Shown here: in pieces, positions 50,073 through 62,037 of the stretch
How the letters are laid out: the number at the start of each line of letters is the position of its first letter
Numbering within the stretch: the stretch's first letter is position 1
Assembly (NCBI GenBank): GCA_010094025.1
Contig: ML991776.1
Location: 558,001 to 622,000, forward strand
Origin: Viridothelium virens
Taxonomy: Eukaryota > Ascomycota > Dothideomycetes > Trypetheliales > Trypetheliaceae
Length of the DNA stretch: 64,000 nucleotides
Direction: 5' to 3'
Program-made: the position numbers and the translations under genes
Notes under the pieces: generated by a model
Seen by the model: only the letters and a program-made list of their open reading frames with translations
Told to the model about the DNA's origin: nothing
Databases searched by the model: none

Positions 50073-51969
50073 TCAGCCCTCGCGAAACTCAGCCACATGA
50101 TCACCCTCCTCCGCCTTCCTAACCCTCACAGTTGCAGCGGTCAAGATTGCCGCGAATATCGACGTGGAGAGGCCGAGCCACCAACACGCCTTCAAGCCCT
50201 TTAAATTGGTACCAGGTCCTTGGCCCCAACCTGCTCCTTTGCCATCATCGCCATGGGCCCCCTGTGCGTCATTTACAGCTGTACCTATTGCTCCTGCCAC
50301 CGCCACGAAGACAGCGCCACTCAGGTTTTCGATGGTGATGAGCAGGCTGCCTGCCGCACCTTGGTAGCTTTTGGGTACGCTGCTGGTAATGAAGATGCTG
50401 GCTGTGACGAAGGACAGATCAGGACCGAAGGTACCGAGCCCTATACCAGGCATGGCTAAGGCCCAGTAATTCGTTTTAGGTGTAAGCGGGAGAAAGAACG
50501 CCGGCGATATAGCGCACGCCAGCATGCCGACTGAAAAGATCCATTGGCTCGCGAAGCGATGTATGGTGTATTGGATGACATAGACAGCGACAATCCCAGC
50601 GATAGCGTTGGGTATCCAGTAGAGTGCCGTCTGGAATGGTGAAGTGTGCCGGATGAATAGGAAGTATTGGACTGCGAAGGGCTGCCAGGCACCAACTGCG
50701 AGGCTTTGCGTCAGCTGCGATTCCAAATTTTGCATGTCACATTATGGAATAAAATTTGCCCACTTACGCCAGGACCCAAAGGACAGGGCAAATGAGATTA
50801 TCAGGGAGGTAAACCCCTTGCTATTCCATAACTGTGGTGGTACGAGTGGACGGGAGGTGTACCTTTCCAGGAAATAAAACGCGCATAGAAACATGCAACC
50901 CACTATTGCCACCGAATATGTGTAGGGGGCCCACTGGTTCGTAGAGCCTTGGGTCACACCGAAGAGAATCATTACGTTTGCAATTATTAGCACCGCTGCG
51001 CCAGGGACATCAAAATCGCGGATTGATATTTCTCTCGAGTCGTCCATTCTAGTTGGTCGAAGAGCAGGAATTGTGAAGAAGGCAGCTACAGTGCAAATGC
51101 CAGTCAAGATCGCTGCAAGCAATGCTTAGATTGAGTTCAATAAACTGGGTTATCGAGAAACAAATTCGTCCCGGCCTGTCAAAAGACCATCGCGACTTTG
51201 GAGAATCTTGCGACTCGAGAGTTGCAATGAGAAATGAGGCCCACTGGAGGCTGAAAGAAGTAGGTTAAAGTCACTTACCTGTCGAACCGAATACCCGTCC
51301 TTGATGCTTTGTCAGGGCACCCCCTTGCAGCAAACCTACTGGAAATCCCAACGGCGGAAAGCATGCCATCAGGGCAAAGGCACGGGTCTTTCGGAGCCCT
51401 GGCTTGTAAAGTCTACCCAATATGCTTATAGAACCAGATAGGAGAGCTCCCAAGGCTAGACCCTGCATCACTCTAACAGTAAGGAACATCGGCCATCGTG
51501 ATGCAGTTGAGACTGTTAGCGCCCCGATGAGCTTCCATATTGTCAACCGGACAAATGATGCGAGTACGAAACGCCTTGGAGGCACCAGGTCCATCAAGGA
51601 CCCGCAGATGCTGACTGATACTCCATTCGCAACCAGAAAGCTGCCAACTAGCCAAGGGGTCCGCGAGCCAGGAATATCAAAGCTATTGATCAATACCAGC
51701 TGATTGACGTGAACATTGCCGATAAGTAGTGCGAAGAGAAACTGGCCAACAGAGCAGACAAGAATGAAGATGATCTCGACAGCGAGATTGGGGAGCTCGG
51801 ACGGCCGTGGTTGAATCTTGGTGTCCTGTTGCAATTCCAGTTCTGAGGGGCTCGCTCGAGTATTTGTGGGACAATTGATGTCTATTGTACTTTCTTGGGT
51901 AGAGTTCTGGATTCCATCTGTTTGCCTCTCTCTTGGGGCGACCTTGGTGTGCGAAGAACGGATTTCACT
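50073..51969 (-). CDS. Major facilitator superfamily transporter (drug:H+ antiporter-like)
   Basis: Exon boundaries 51279|51112 and 50768|50695 are supported by GT/AG sites and phase. Membrane segments begin at NLAVEIIFILVCSVGQFLFA. The first-loop motif A reads GSLMDLVPPRR, and a second helix has FLTVRVMQGLALGALLSG. Later parts include VPGAAVLIIANVMILFGVTQ, SFGSWLGAWQPFAVQYFLF across the second junction, and YWALAMPGIGLGTFGPDLSF. About 14 helices are expected, like DHA2-type exporters. The 5' end is unresolved: the frame is open from 51969 without an ATG, so a short first exon upstream (for instance near ATGCCTCAAGAG at about 51988) or a further intron must supply the start. The substrate is unknown. 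Confidence 0.82.
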
Positions 51970-53314
51970 TCACACCTCTTGAGGCATGCTTCCGTCCACC
52001 TACGGCCGAAGGCTTCCAATGGGGCCAAAGAGAGTTTGAGCTCTGAGATAAGAGTGTTCTATGCCTAATGGAGGACTCTGAACGTGGGTGCTTTTAGCCA
52101 AGCAAAAAGGGAAAGGTCAGCCATGTAGCACTGGACAAACAGTTAGTGTTGCGAACACTGTTGGGGGCGAACATGGTACATGATGCAGTCTCAAGATAGG
52201 CAGCCGAGCTTTCCTTTTGCCATTCAAAAGTTTCACAGTGCCTAGAATGTGAACGTGAAAGTGAGCAGCACTCCTTGGGACTACTCCTCAAGTTGGTATC
52301 GAAACTTCGTCCAAAATCTTCACTTTACTTGAACGGGGCCTTTAAATTTGAGACCTCACGCGGTTTTCCTGGCTCGCGAACAGCAGCTGACCTGTGGACA
52401 CTTGACACGCGTGACAAGTTACCTCTCACTCTCCATTGAGTGATGCTCTCTCTCTTCAACTTTCATTGGCTATACACGGATAACGGCATCGTGCACGGAT
52501 AGGGCCGTTGTCTTTGTGAACATGGGAACTCACCCGAACCACGGTACTCGACCCAGCTCCAGGTTGCCACCGACAATACTTTGGCTGTTACTGAATTTTG
52601 GTACAACTATAGGTAGCAAATGCTGGACCGGACTGTACATCAGCATCGCAACCTTGATATCAAACTTCGACTTCAAATTGACAGATGCGCAGGCAGAGGA
52701 TGTCATGCCAAGGAGTGATGAATTCGTCATTGGGACAGAAAAGAAGCATGGGCCGACTGCTCGAGCCATGCTCTTGACGTAAGTGGCCAAGTAGTACTCT
52801 TTCATCTTTCAAGGACAGTGTTGTGTCTTGAGCGTGAAAGCCTAGGGGATTAACGATTGTATTGTAGTGACATCGTTGGCTTTAAACTGAGGGGAGACTT
52901 CCACGCGAGAAAATACGCTAAGTCCGATCAGTATTGGCGCCTTTCATACAGCGATCAGCATATCTTCTGAGCTTCTCCACCGCTTATCTAACCACTACAG
53001 GCCTTTGCATCACATTAGCAGGTCGAAGCCTATATCACGCTTTCATTTATCTATCTTGTCCGGCACATGATAGGTTTCTCGCCTCTCCAGCCCAAATTTT
53101 TTTCGTGATAGCACCGCCATTGCAGAATTGCCACGTCCGCCAATTCCACCCTCTTGAAAGCTACCTTACTTCCAAGCTCCAGATACGCAGCAAGGTCCTA
53201 GAACCCCGCTCAGCACGGCTCTCACGGCAATACACAAGCGGCTTTCAGTCTTGAAGTGCTAGTTCAGCATGCTACCGCGGAAAATCCATAACCACAAGCT
53301 CTGATTTGAGAAAC
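51970..53314. other. 1.35-kb intergenic with a possible P450 remnant
   Basis: Promoter side of the MFS gene and 3' side of the permease gene. The only notable frame is 52522-52782 (+), listed separately. The 106-codon frame at 52934-53254 has no recognised content. Confidence 0.45.
52522..52782 (+). pseudogene. Possible remnant of a cytochrome P450 C-terminus
   Basis: The frame encodes NFGTTIGSKCWTG, then YISIATLISNFDFKL, then EDVMPRSDEFVIGTE. Order and spacing recall a P450 heme loop (FGxGxRxCxG), the following helix ending in NFDFxL, and the last strands. The heme loop does not fit the consensus exactly: it is longer by one or two residues, and the Cys is displaced. No upstream I-helix, ExxR or PERF motif is visible in the 2 kb around it. 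Either a decayed fragment or chance resemblance. Confidence 0.25.
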
Positions 53315-54914
53315 CTATATGACTTCGATGACAGAGCCTTGCACCTCAACAATCGGCCCCTTGTACACCTTCCGGCCCCAGAATGCCCAGAAGAAAAGAG
53401 CGAATAATATCGTGCCTCCGAAAAGGACTATGTTGTAATTCATATTCGAAGGCGTCACAGCCGGAGTGTATGGCCAGAACGAGAAAATGAACCCAATCAT
53501 CGTATACATTATTGCGATGATGGTGACAGGAACCCCAAATCTCCTAAGTCGAAACGGGCCCCATGGAATGGCGGACTCAGCTGTCGTCAACCGCTTATGG
53601 AGCATTATGCCTGCACACATGAAGAAAGAGGAGTAGTATGCTGCGACGAAGACACCTATGAACGCCTGTAGGGCTACCGAGGAGCCAATATTAATGAAAG
53701 AGATCAGTCCATTCAAAATCACGGTAACGACAATGGCGACGATTGGCATTCGGGTTCCGAGATGTATCTTTGATACGTGCCTGGAGAAAGGTACGCCCTT
53801 CTCTCGAGAGAAGGCCCATAGCATGCGCGATGCCGTTGCAACGACGCCCACCAAGGAAAAGATATTGATTGTTAGAATAGTGCAGGTTAACGCAGTGCCA
53901 CCGCGTACCGAGCCAACCGCATAGGTGAAGATGTCAATGAACGGATAGCCGGTCGCAGACTGTGTTGCTGCCACGATATCTCCCATGCAGAAGAGCAAAG
54001 CCACAAGCATGCCAAGTCCCAAGACACCGTTCAAAGTCACTGATGATATCATGGCAAGCGGTATCACCTTGGCAGCGTTTTCAATCTCTTCGGCAATATG
54101 GTCGGTAGCATCAAATCCAAGAAAGCAGTTGACTGCCGTAATGATCCCAACGAAGAAGGAAAGGCCTTGCGTCTTCCATTCTCCCAGATTTTGGAAGACC
54201 TTAAAGACTTCGTCGGCAGATTTATGCGTCGACAAGCGCGTGATAGGGACGAGGATACCTATGAATCCTGCTATAAACACTCCCAACATAAGTATCTCGA
54301 ATTTCGGAAGCCGGCGTCCCAACAACAGGTTTATAAGCAGTGCAACGGCCAACATTGCACACGTCAGAAGAGTCCCATGCCATCGCTGAGGAATGTAGGT
54401 AGGATGGTTCAGAATTAGCATTCCCTGGACAATAGTGCCGCAGACAAAGCTGGTGCCGGCAACAAGCGCTTGCCATGCAATGACACTAATCCAGCCCGCG
54501 AGGTAGCTGAGAAACTTCCTGCACCAAGGAGGAGCCAGAATAGAGACCCAGTTGAACGGTCCTCCGGCGAGCGGGATCATGGAAGCCATCTCGGCCATGA
54601 CTAGGGCTTGCAAAGTCGCGCCTACCCAGGCCACAATGTAGCCATAGAACAAGCCTGCTGGCCCTCCATTCTGCAATCCATATTGAAGCGTCATTATGAG
54701 CACATCCCAGGTCAGCATGAGGGCACAGGTAAGTCCAATGGCCGAAACCGTCGAGAAGCCTCTCTGCAAAAGTCTGTGAGTGTCGATCGAAGTTGCGTTT
54801 ATTGTGGTCTTATCTCCATACCCTGAGTTGTTGCCGCTTGCCAAAGCGCGCAAGCACTGTCTCATCGTTGGCCACCTCCGTGATATTGGTAGCTTCATTT
54901 TTCTTTTCAGACAT
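53315..54914 (-). CDS. APC-family amino acid/choline permease (GABA- or choline-permease type)
   Basis: Two exons, 54914-54822 and 54763-53315, give 513 residues. The first exon encodes MSEKKNEATNITEVAN and continues to LARFGKRQQLR, joined to RGFSTVSAIGLTCALMLTWD. This is the standard opening of fungal Hnm1/Bat1/Uga4-like permeases (LxxxGxxQxLxRxF). About 12 membrane segments follow, with the family motifs GGPFNWVSILAPPWCRKFLS and GWISVIAWQALVAG, FLGFDATDHIAEEIENAAKV and RMLWAFSREKGVPFS. Reading from the ATG at 54898 without splicing gives an unrelated N terminus, so the intron is well supported. It would import choline, GABA or another amino compound across the plasma membrane. Confidence 0.9.
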
Positions 54915-56114
54915 AATGAAGCCTTTTCTAGTGATTAAGACGATGCGAGTACAGCGCTCTAAGAAGCGAGTCCTGTATCGAGGCCCCCTTCTTGAAGCTA
55001 GGTCGTCAGCAGACAGACGAGATGCTGGAAGGGGACAAGAGACTCATGTCTTTAATTAGCTTGTGTAAGCCAAGTAATATAGTGCCCAATCTTCTCCATT
55101 GCCAATGCGATCTAACCAGACTACTGCACGAATCTCTCGAATAGATTAGGTCCTCTTTAGCGTGAAATGATTGGCGATACCGGCGGAGCTAGCCGACACA
55201 CTCGCCGGAAGGAGAGGACCTGTTAATCCCAGTAATAAGTCAGGCCACCGAGATCCGGACCACTCTAGTAGTACACCACTTTCACACATTAGCTCAACTA
55301 ATTTACCTCCGTCGATAATAGGGAGAGTTTTATTTTTAAAAGTATATTATTGCTTAATGACAAATTTACTGAATCTTGATCTGCCTTTCTTGCTCGATGA
55401 GGACAAAACGGCGATCTTGCTATTAATACCTTTACCTATACCATACAATGATTCCCGCTTATCGGCGATGATTCTTGCTCTATTGTACTAACTCTTATTT
55501 CTAAGATAATTTTAATAAATTCATTATTCAGAGATTATTAGGTCTGGTCTTCTGCCTAGAAGGTGAGATCGGGTAGGCGGAAACACTCTACAAAATACGC
55601 TCAAAGTCCTCGAATCTACACATAACCACATGTGGTCCAAAAGAGACGGGCCTCTTCAACTCAACCGACGATAGCTAGCTGCCGAGAACGGGTGAGGTAT
55701 GGAAGGGAAGGAGAGAATGTAGGGCGGGAGGATAAGAGAGTCTGTGGACGAGAAGGGAAATCCATGGGACAAACACTATACTGAAATAAAACCTTTGTGT
55801 GTTTGACCGACGTAGAGAGAGTAAGAAAACCTACGATTAGTGAAGTAGTGGCAGCAGAACCGGCGTCGCTCGTTCGGACAAGGGAGACGTGTGGGTCTTT
55901 AGCGGGCTGTGAAGCTTTGCAAGTGCTGTGAGACTAATTAGTGGAAGTAAGGGATTATTATAGCTATCCTTTGAGCTGACCTTACGGACGAGTAGCACTT
56001 TCAACAGTTAATTTCGGGGAGCAATTGTATGTAGGACTGCCCCTCCCCTTCTGAAAGTGTCGGAACTCATTGAAGCTTGTTGCCAGAGCTGTTAAAGATG
56101 CTGGAGTACATTAC
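54915..56114. other. 1.2-kb AT-rich intergenic
   Basis: Most AT-rich around 55300-55560, with stop-dense frames on both strands. No gene or clear repeat seen. Confidence 0.45.
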
Positions 56115-58221
56115 TTATTGTTCGTTGGCCTTTCGCTTCTTATTGGCATTGCCGCGTTGCTTTGTGGTCGTGGTATCTCGAGTCCGCTTCCGAGAGCCTT
56201 CTGAGCTCTGAGAGCCGAAACTGCCTGTTTGTAGTTCTGCGACACCTTGACTTAAGGAAGACCTTCTCCCCATCGTTTGGTCAGTCACTTCTTTTTGGCC
56301 GGAAGTGTGACTTCCTTGCATGAATGTGGATGTGCTCGGTGGTGGCATGGACGTTGTGCGCGCTGACTGGCTGCCTTCAACAGCTGGCGTTTGGAGCTTG
56401 CTAGCCGTTGTGCTGCTACGCCCACCATATTGGCCGTAGCGGTAATCGTTGAAGGCTGCCGGATTTACAACGTACTTGTTTCTTACCCATTCATGATTTG
56501 CTTTCTTGCCGACATCTGCAGCAGCTTTCTTGAGAAGTTCCAGCAGCTGTCTTTCTCCATAGCCAACTATGATTCTCTCAAATGCTTCAACAACCTTCGA
56601 TCGATCGAATTCCTCACGGTTGAAACTCTGATACGTCTGGTGCTCGAACTGGAGAGGATATTCCGGAACGATGCGGGTTGATTTTGCGTTCTCGGGGAGC
56701 TCCGTTGCCCGATGCACACGTACTATGATGCCTTTTTCTGATGTTGCAGCGGAAAATACTCGAACGCGGTCAAAAAATACTTGGAGTTGCTGTGCTTCTC
56801 TGAAGAATTCATACATATTATGGAGTGCTTGGCTGGCGTCATTGAGAACCTGGTGTAGAGTTACCTCATGGTCTGGGTGAAACCTAGATCTCTTAGCCTC
56901 GACGAAGAAGAACCCGAAAGCTCTGTCTGCCTCATTGAATCCACCTTTTATACCCTCATAGCAAATGAGGTGTCGAGTTGCATTGGGTAGTGTATTCCAA
57001 TCACCTTTTTCGATGATGTTGTGTCTACGAAATGAAACACAAAGGTCTGGCTTTGGATAAGTAGTCCAAATTTTTGACTCTTTTCCAGTAGGGTTCCAGT
57101 ACCTCCGCGTCGGCATTGGAGGGCAGTTCCATGTAGCTTCGACACTGAACATCAAAACGCTTTTCGAAAGATCTGTTGGCTTCTCATTCCCCGCGGAGAT
57201 AAGCTGATGTCGATTGATCATCGCCATCATGACAGTTCGTTGAAACATCGCCTCCTGTTGGCCTCTGCAAAAGTCAAGGTCTGCTAGCCATAATCGATCG
57301 AGGAAATTGGTGATAGAAGGCTCGTCTGGTTTTCGACCAAAGTCGTATGTGTGTAAATATTCCCATTCCGGGTCTATCCACTGAGTAGTCTCCTCAAGCT
57401 GTACATTGCGATCTTCTAGCAAGGTTGACTGGAAATCAGAGCTGTCAGCCCTGATAGACGCCATTTCTATTGCTGCTTCTTTACCGAGTACTACTCGAAT
57501 AGCAGCTAAGGCCTCGTTGCTCAATGGAACGGTATAGCCGTTACGCTGAAGAAAAGTGTTTTCAGCGTCTGACTGGCCCCCCAACCAAGACGCGACATCA
57601 GAATCGGTGGAATCGGTAGGATCGTGGACGCTAGTGGATTCCTCACCGTGAAAGTCATGAGATGATGGCACATGGGTTTCCGGTAAGTCTTGTTGCCCTT
57701 CAAACGCCGCCTCTAAAGCTTCTTCTATATTGGGAAGAGGCTGGGCAAATGGATGGGGGATAACCGCCTCCTGATATATGTGATGTGTTTCCAATACTGA
57801 CTCCGCCGGAGTTGTAGGTTCAACAACAGGAGATGATACCTCTAGCTTCTGCTTGCTCTTGCCGGTGAGTTTATTAATATCATCTCTGGGCTTCACAAGA
57901 GGAGAGCCTTTGGAGGTTCGGGTGTGTCTCCTTGGTCCTGGAAGTACAGCCGTTGGACTAGTCTTGTGAGATGTAAGCCACAGATTTTAGATAGAATACT
58001 AGTAAGTGACGATGCCATTTTTACAAAAAGCAGTACGCGATTTGTTCCATTCTTAGGATTTCAAGACGTACCTCAGGTCTTTTTTTTTTACTTGCAGACT
58101 TCAGAGACTGCCCGGAAGCTCCTTGTATCCGGGCTTGGCTTGTTGGCCTTGGCTTGGCTCTAGGCTGCTTTGCTTTGCGGGAGTTAGAACGACCCCTCGA
58201 AGATTTTTCAGTAGCAGGCAT
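56115..58221 (-). CDS. Fungal PD-(D/E)XK-like protein (DUF7924-like)
   Basis: Exons 58221-58072 and 57962-56115 give 665 residues. The N-terminal exon is basic and Ser/Lys-rich (RGRSNSRKAKQPRAKPRPTS, SASKKKRPE), and the C terminus ends KRKANEQ after KKR stretches; both suggest a nuclear protein. The central domain (about 230-520) has WEYLHTYDFGRKPDEPSITN, PKPDLCVSF (D346) and FGFFFVEAKRS (E395, K397). PxPD...hhhExK is a PD-(D/E)XK nuclease-fold signature that occurs in a large, mostly uncharacterised family in fungi. HEVTLHQVLNDASQALHNMY is the following helix. I recall similar proteins being labelled DUF7924; the exact family needs a profile search. The ORF from 57896 lacks an ATG, which supports the upstream exon. 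Confidence 0.7.
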
Positions 58222-59748
58222 TGAGAATGCATCCAAGTTGAGGTTGCCTCATCCTGCTCTTGAGGACATTTTTCATCAACATTGTTGGTTGACGATCAGC
58301 CGCGATTGATCCAGGAGGGAAGACCCGCAAGCTATAGATTATTACTCGATGTTCATAGCAAGGCTGGCAGCGGTCAAGTGATCATCTATTGAGCGCATTA
58401 GGTAGGTTGCAAAGTGTGTTATTGGCGGGACGGCCACGAGCATATGCACGTTCTCAGCACAATCGCCAATGACGTCCAAAACGACTATCGTACTCCAGAG
58501 TGGAGGTTTTCCCCGCAACCCAGGGTTTTGGACAATCTCGCGCACCATGGTAAAGGGGTTGGTTATGACAGTGTGGTAACACGTCAATTATCGAACTGCA
58601 GCAGCAGCTACATCAGGGTGAAACACTGCTGTTTCCAGATAGCTATAGCTGACTATTTAATGACCTCGGGAATTAAGGAGATGAAGTCCCTGAAGTGGTC
58701 TATACCGCTTTGGTCAGGGATCTACACCACCAAGGACGAGCCAATAGGAGCTAGAGAGATCACCTAAAGAAGAAGAGGACGAAAGGTAAGTTTCAGGTCC
58801 GACGTCACGCAATGGAGTAACTCTCTCATTAGGGGTTCAATCTGGCTGACTAATTGGTGTTGGTGTATTCTATGCGCTGGTGAATGGGCTGCCAGATTTA
58901 CCCACATAGACGAATGTCTAACCGATACCTACAGTACTCTTCTACCTAGTAGAGGTAAGTCTTAACCCCGCAAACTCATCCGTGTTTGAACGTTATTTAC
59001 GTATCGATTCTAGCCCAATCTATGGAGCTACCAACACTTTTGCACACTAAGGTTCTTTGCAATGCCTGGAGTAAACAGTACAACAGAAACATAACATCTC
59101 CAGAGCGCGCAAGATCAACTCTACTGCGTAATTTAAAGATTGCTTTCCAGATTCAGCTCGTTCCACGATTCCGTGGGTCAATGCCTCAATTGAAGGCCTT
59201 GGCACTTACCAATCTATCCGATAGCACAACCTGTTCCGTAGCAGAATGGACGAGCGAGGGACATTGCGGAATTTACTACCGCGTCCAGCGCATCTCGAAT
59301 ACACATGTTGAAGCAAGTATTGCTGCAAGTCTCCCACACCACGTAAAGGGCAAAATATCGACCACCTATAACAGCACACTTGGACAGATGACAAGTTGGT
59401 GTATTCTGTAGCTGCCACCTGGGCCCTAAAGAGGGAGTGTTCCGTGGTTCCTGTTGTCGTCTCAGTAGGAGCGTTCACTTGGACAAGGAATCATCTTATC
59501 GAGAGACTTCCCAGACAGTAGATGTCGTACAAAGGTTCTTCAAACACGAAGCGGTACTTAGCTCGGTAGGAACTTACCCCAGATCCCGTGCTTACAGGCG
59601 AGAGACTTCGCGACGCTCATCGTTAGTCTGTTGTAATACACATTCATCACATTTATCTCGGATATCCATACATATGTGACCGAGAAGCCAGACGCCGATA
59701 CAAATGCCCCTCTAGATATTCCATCCAAAGAAACCATAGCATAGATTG
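58222..59748. other. 1.5-kb intergenic
   Basis: Frames of 81-141 codons occur (for example 58986-59411 on +) with no recognisable content and no coding logic. I see no repeat or RNA gene. Confidence 0.45.
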
Positions 59749-61467
59749 TCATGCCACAGGGACTGCGCCATTCACCCTGGCCGCATCCTGTGGATTCCAA
59801 GTTTCCTCCTGCTTCGTGCCTGGCGGTAACCAACCAAGCACGCCCGTGGCCTGGCTTCCAGACCGGGTTCTTTGAGGCAACGGAGAATCGTTCCTCTTTT
59901 CTTCGCTAACATACCCGTTCGCGTATCCGTTCGTAGGCGCAAAAGTCGTACTCGCAGGCGTCTCAGTTATCACCGCGCTCGGTGGCGGCGCGTCCTCCTT
60001 TCCTCTTGTCACATTGGTGTTGAGGGGAAGGAGCGGTTCCACCTTATCCATTCTCTCTCGAGCTTTCCATTCCTGCTTCGCAGCGTCGCTTGTGCGATCG
60101 TAGAGATATAAGCCAACGAACGTGAGGGAAATGCCAAGAGCCTGGATGTTCGTGAAGCTGTTTCCAAACCAGACGATAGCAAAGACAATCACCGCAACGC
60201 GTTTGATGAGACTCGCGACGGAGTAGGTAACCGGAGATACCATGCCGAGAAGGACAAAAGCGACGAGAGATTGCAGGAAGTGGAAAGTGCCATTGAAGAT
60301 GAATTCGAGAGCAAGGCGGCCGTGATCGAGTCGTCCAGGCCGATTCGACAACTCCACCGATGCATCGTCCATAAAATCCGCCACGATAGAGAACCCCTCA
60401 CTGAATAACCACAACGGCGCAGTGAACGCGAATGCTAGGCCGCTCGAGTAGCAGAGTAGGTTTAGCTTGTCTGGTTTCCGCATCTGGACCGGTTGCGTAG
60501 CATCCGCTTCTGCCTTTGCAGCATCATTGAACAGCTTCTTGGAGACGATATTCTGTGTGACGAAGAGAAGCGCGGAGCCGAAGGCGCAAATTAGTCCGGT
60601 AAAGTTTGCTGTTAAGTTGGCGGAGCAGGCCATCACGACTCCCACAGTAAGCGGTATCAACGAGAACCATGTCGCGGTTGCGTAGCGAACGTGGAAGATG
60701 ATACGGTAGGCAAGCACGGTGAAGAGTGGCGATAGACCCTTGATTGTGTGGACAAGAGAGACCGGGATGCGCGACATGGCATCGGAATTAAGAATATGGC
60801 CGCCGATCTGAAAGACAGTGAGGGGAAGAGTGGTGAGGATTAGCTGGCGCGTGGGAGAGCGAATTTGATGCTTGAGGACGGGCGCCATCAATTTGATTCT
60901 CGGGAATTGATGTGCGAGCCATGCTGATACGAGACACCACGACGTGACGAAGCCGAATTGGACGAGGGTAAGTGTAACCGGTTTCGGAAAGGCAATCAGG
61001 ATGGACTTTGAGGAGGTGTTTGAGAGGATTGACATCATGAACCATGCACAGCAAAGAACCTTGGAAAGGAGTTAGTGGGGGTATTTCCCAGCCTGGGTGG
61101 ATTGTTTACATACTACCAGCTTCATCGACACAGGCGCTTTCAAAGCATCTGCAATCTCGTGCGCGTTCTGACTTACGCTCTGTCTCCTCGTTCTGACATT
61201 ATGTATTGCTTCAGTGAGGCTCTTCCGTTTGACGTGGCCTCGAGGGTTGCCGTTCGCCCAGCCTATGCTACTTTCTCGACGCGGTTGCCACCGCTGATAG
61301 GAATGGAGCTTCGAAGGTCCTGAGGGAAGGGGACCGGGACTAGGTGATCGAGTAGAGCGTGGCGTCGCTGTCTCCGCATACTGGTCAATATGCTCTTGTG
61401 AGAAATCGGGGAACTTGGTCGTGGGTACTCTGGCTTGAGAAGAGGAGCGGCGCTCAAGAGCTGCCAT
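59749..61467 (-). CDS. sly41: Sly41-type triose-phosphate-translocator-family transporter
   Basis: Exons 61467-61117 and 61059-59749, with a 57-bp intron, give 553 residues. The cytosolic N terminus (about 110 residues, Ser/Arg/Pro-rich) is followed by VSMKLVLCCAWFMMSILSNT at the splice junction and SSKSILIAFPKPVTLTLVQF. This SNTxxKxIL...FPxPVTLTxVQF pattern is the opening of TPT/SLC35E-type nucleotide-sugar and phosphate translocators. Further on are HTIKGLSPLFTVLAYRIIF and SPVTYSVASLIKRVAVIVF, both diagnostic. Yeast SLY41 is an ER/Golgi multicopy suppressor of ypt1 loss. The long hydrophilic C-terminal tail (about 130 residues) is a filamentous-fungal extension. Substrate unknown. Confidence 0.85.
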
Positions 61468-62037
61468 GACGGAAAGCGCTTCGATTGCGTCCTTTAAATG
61501 CGCGGATCGAAGCCATAAGGCAATGCAGATCTACCTCTCTCAATTCATGGCTGTCTCTGGGTAGCAGTGAGAGCGGGCGGCGTTGCGGATAATTGAGCGT
61601 GGTTGACGGCGGAGCTGACGCGGACAACGAAAACGGCCGGGTTCGATTGAACAGAAGTCAAGACACTGGCGAGATTCGGGAAGAGAGAGGCTGACGTAGT
61701 GAAAGAATCATTGAACACTATCGTCAAGCTAAAACACTGAAACGAGCGTGATTGAAGATACCCAGGGTGGTTAATTGCTGAGCTAGGGGGCGGATGGTGT
61801 CATTTGGGTATTTGGGCATAACACGGGAAAGGCTAGTGTGATTTTTATGCCATCAACAACGTCAACTGTCTCACCGTAAACCGTCTCGTTCTACATACTC
61901 ACGGCCCCGCCCCCCGCTGCCGCTGCGGTAGGGCGTCCTTGTCACACCCACTGATGGATTTGTGAAGCGTCGTGTGCTGCCTGTTTAAGTACATTTGTCG
62001 CTCCAGCGCAGGCCATCCGCTCGAATTTCAACGCATC
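61468..62037. other. Divergent promoter, Sly41-like / hydrolase
   Basis: About 570 bases; nothing recognised except a GC-rich CCCCGCCCCCCGCTGCCGCT stretch near 61905-61924. Confidence 0.45.

Noticed and set aside
54764-54898. Permease start at ATG 54898 without splicing
   Set aside because: It reads through an intron. The exon from 54914 gives the conserved LARFGKRQQLR opening and a clean phase-0 junction.
58986-59411. 141-codon + frame
   Set aside because: No recognisable motif; composition and context do not suggest coding.
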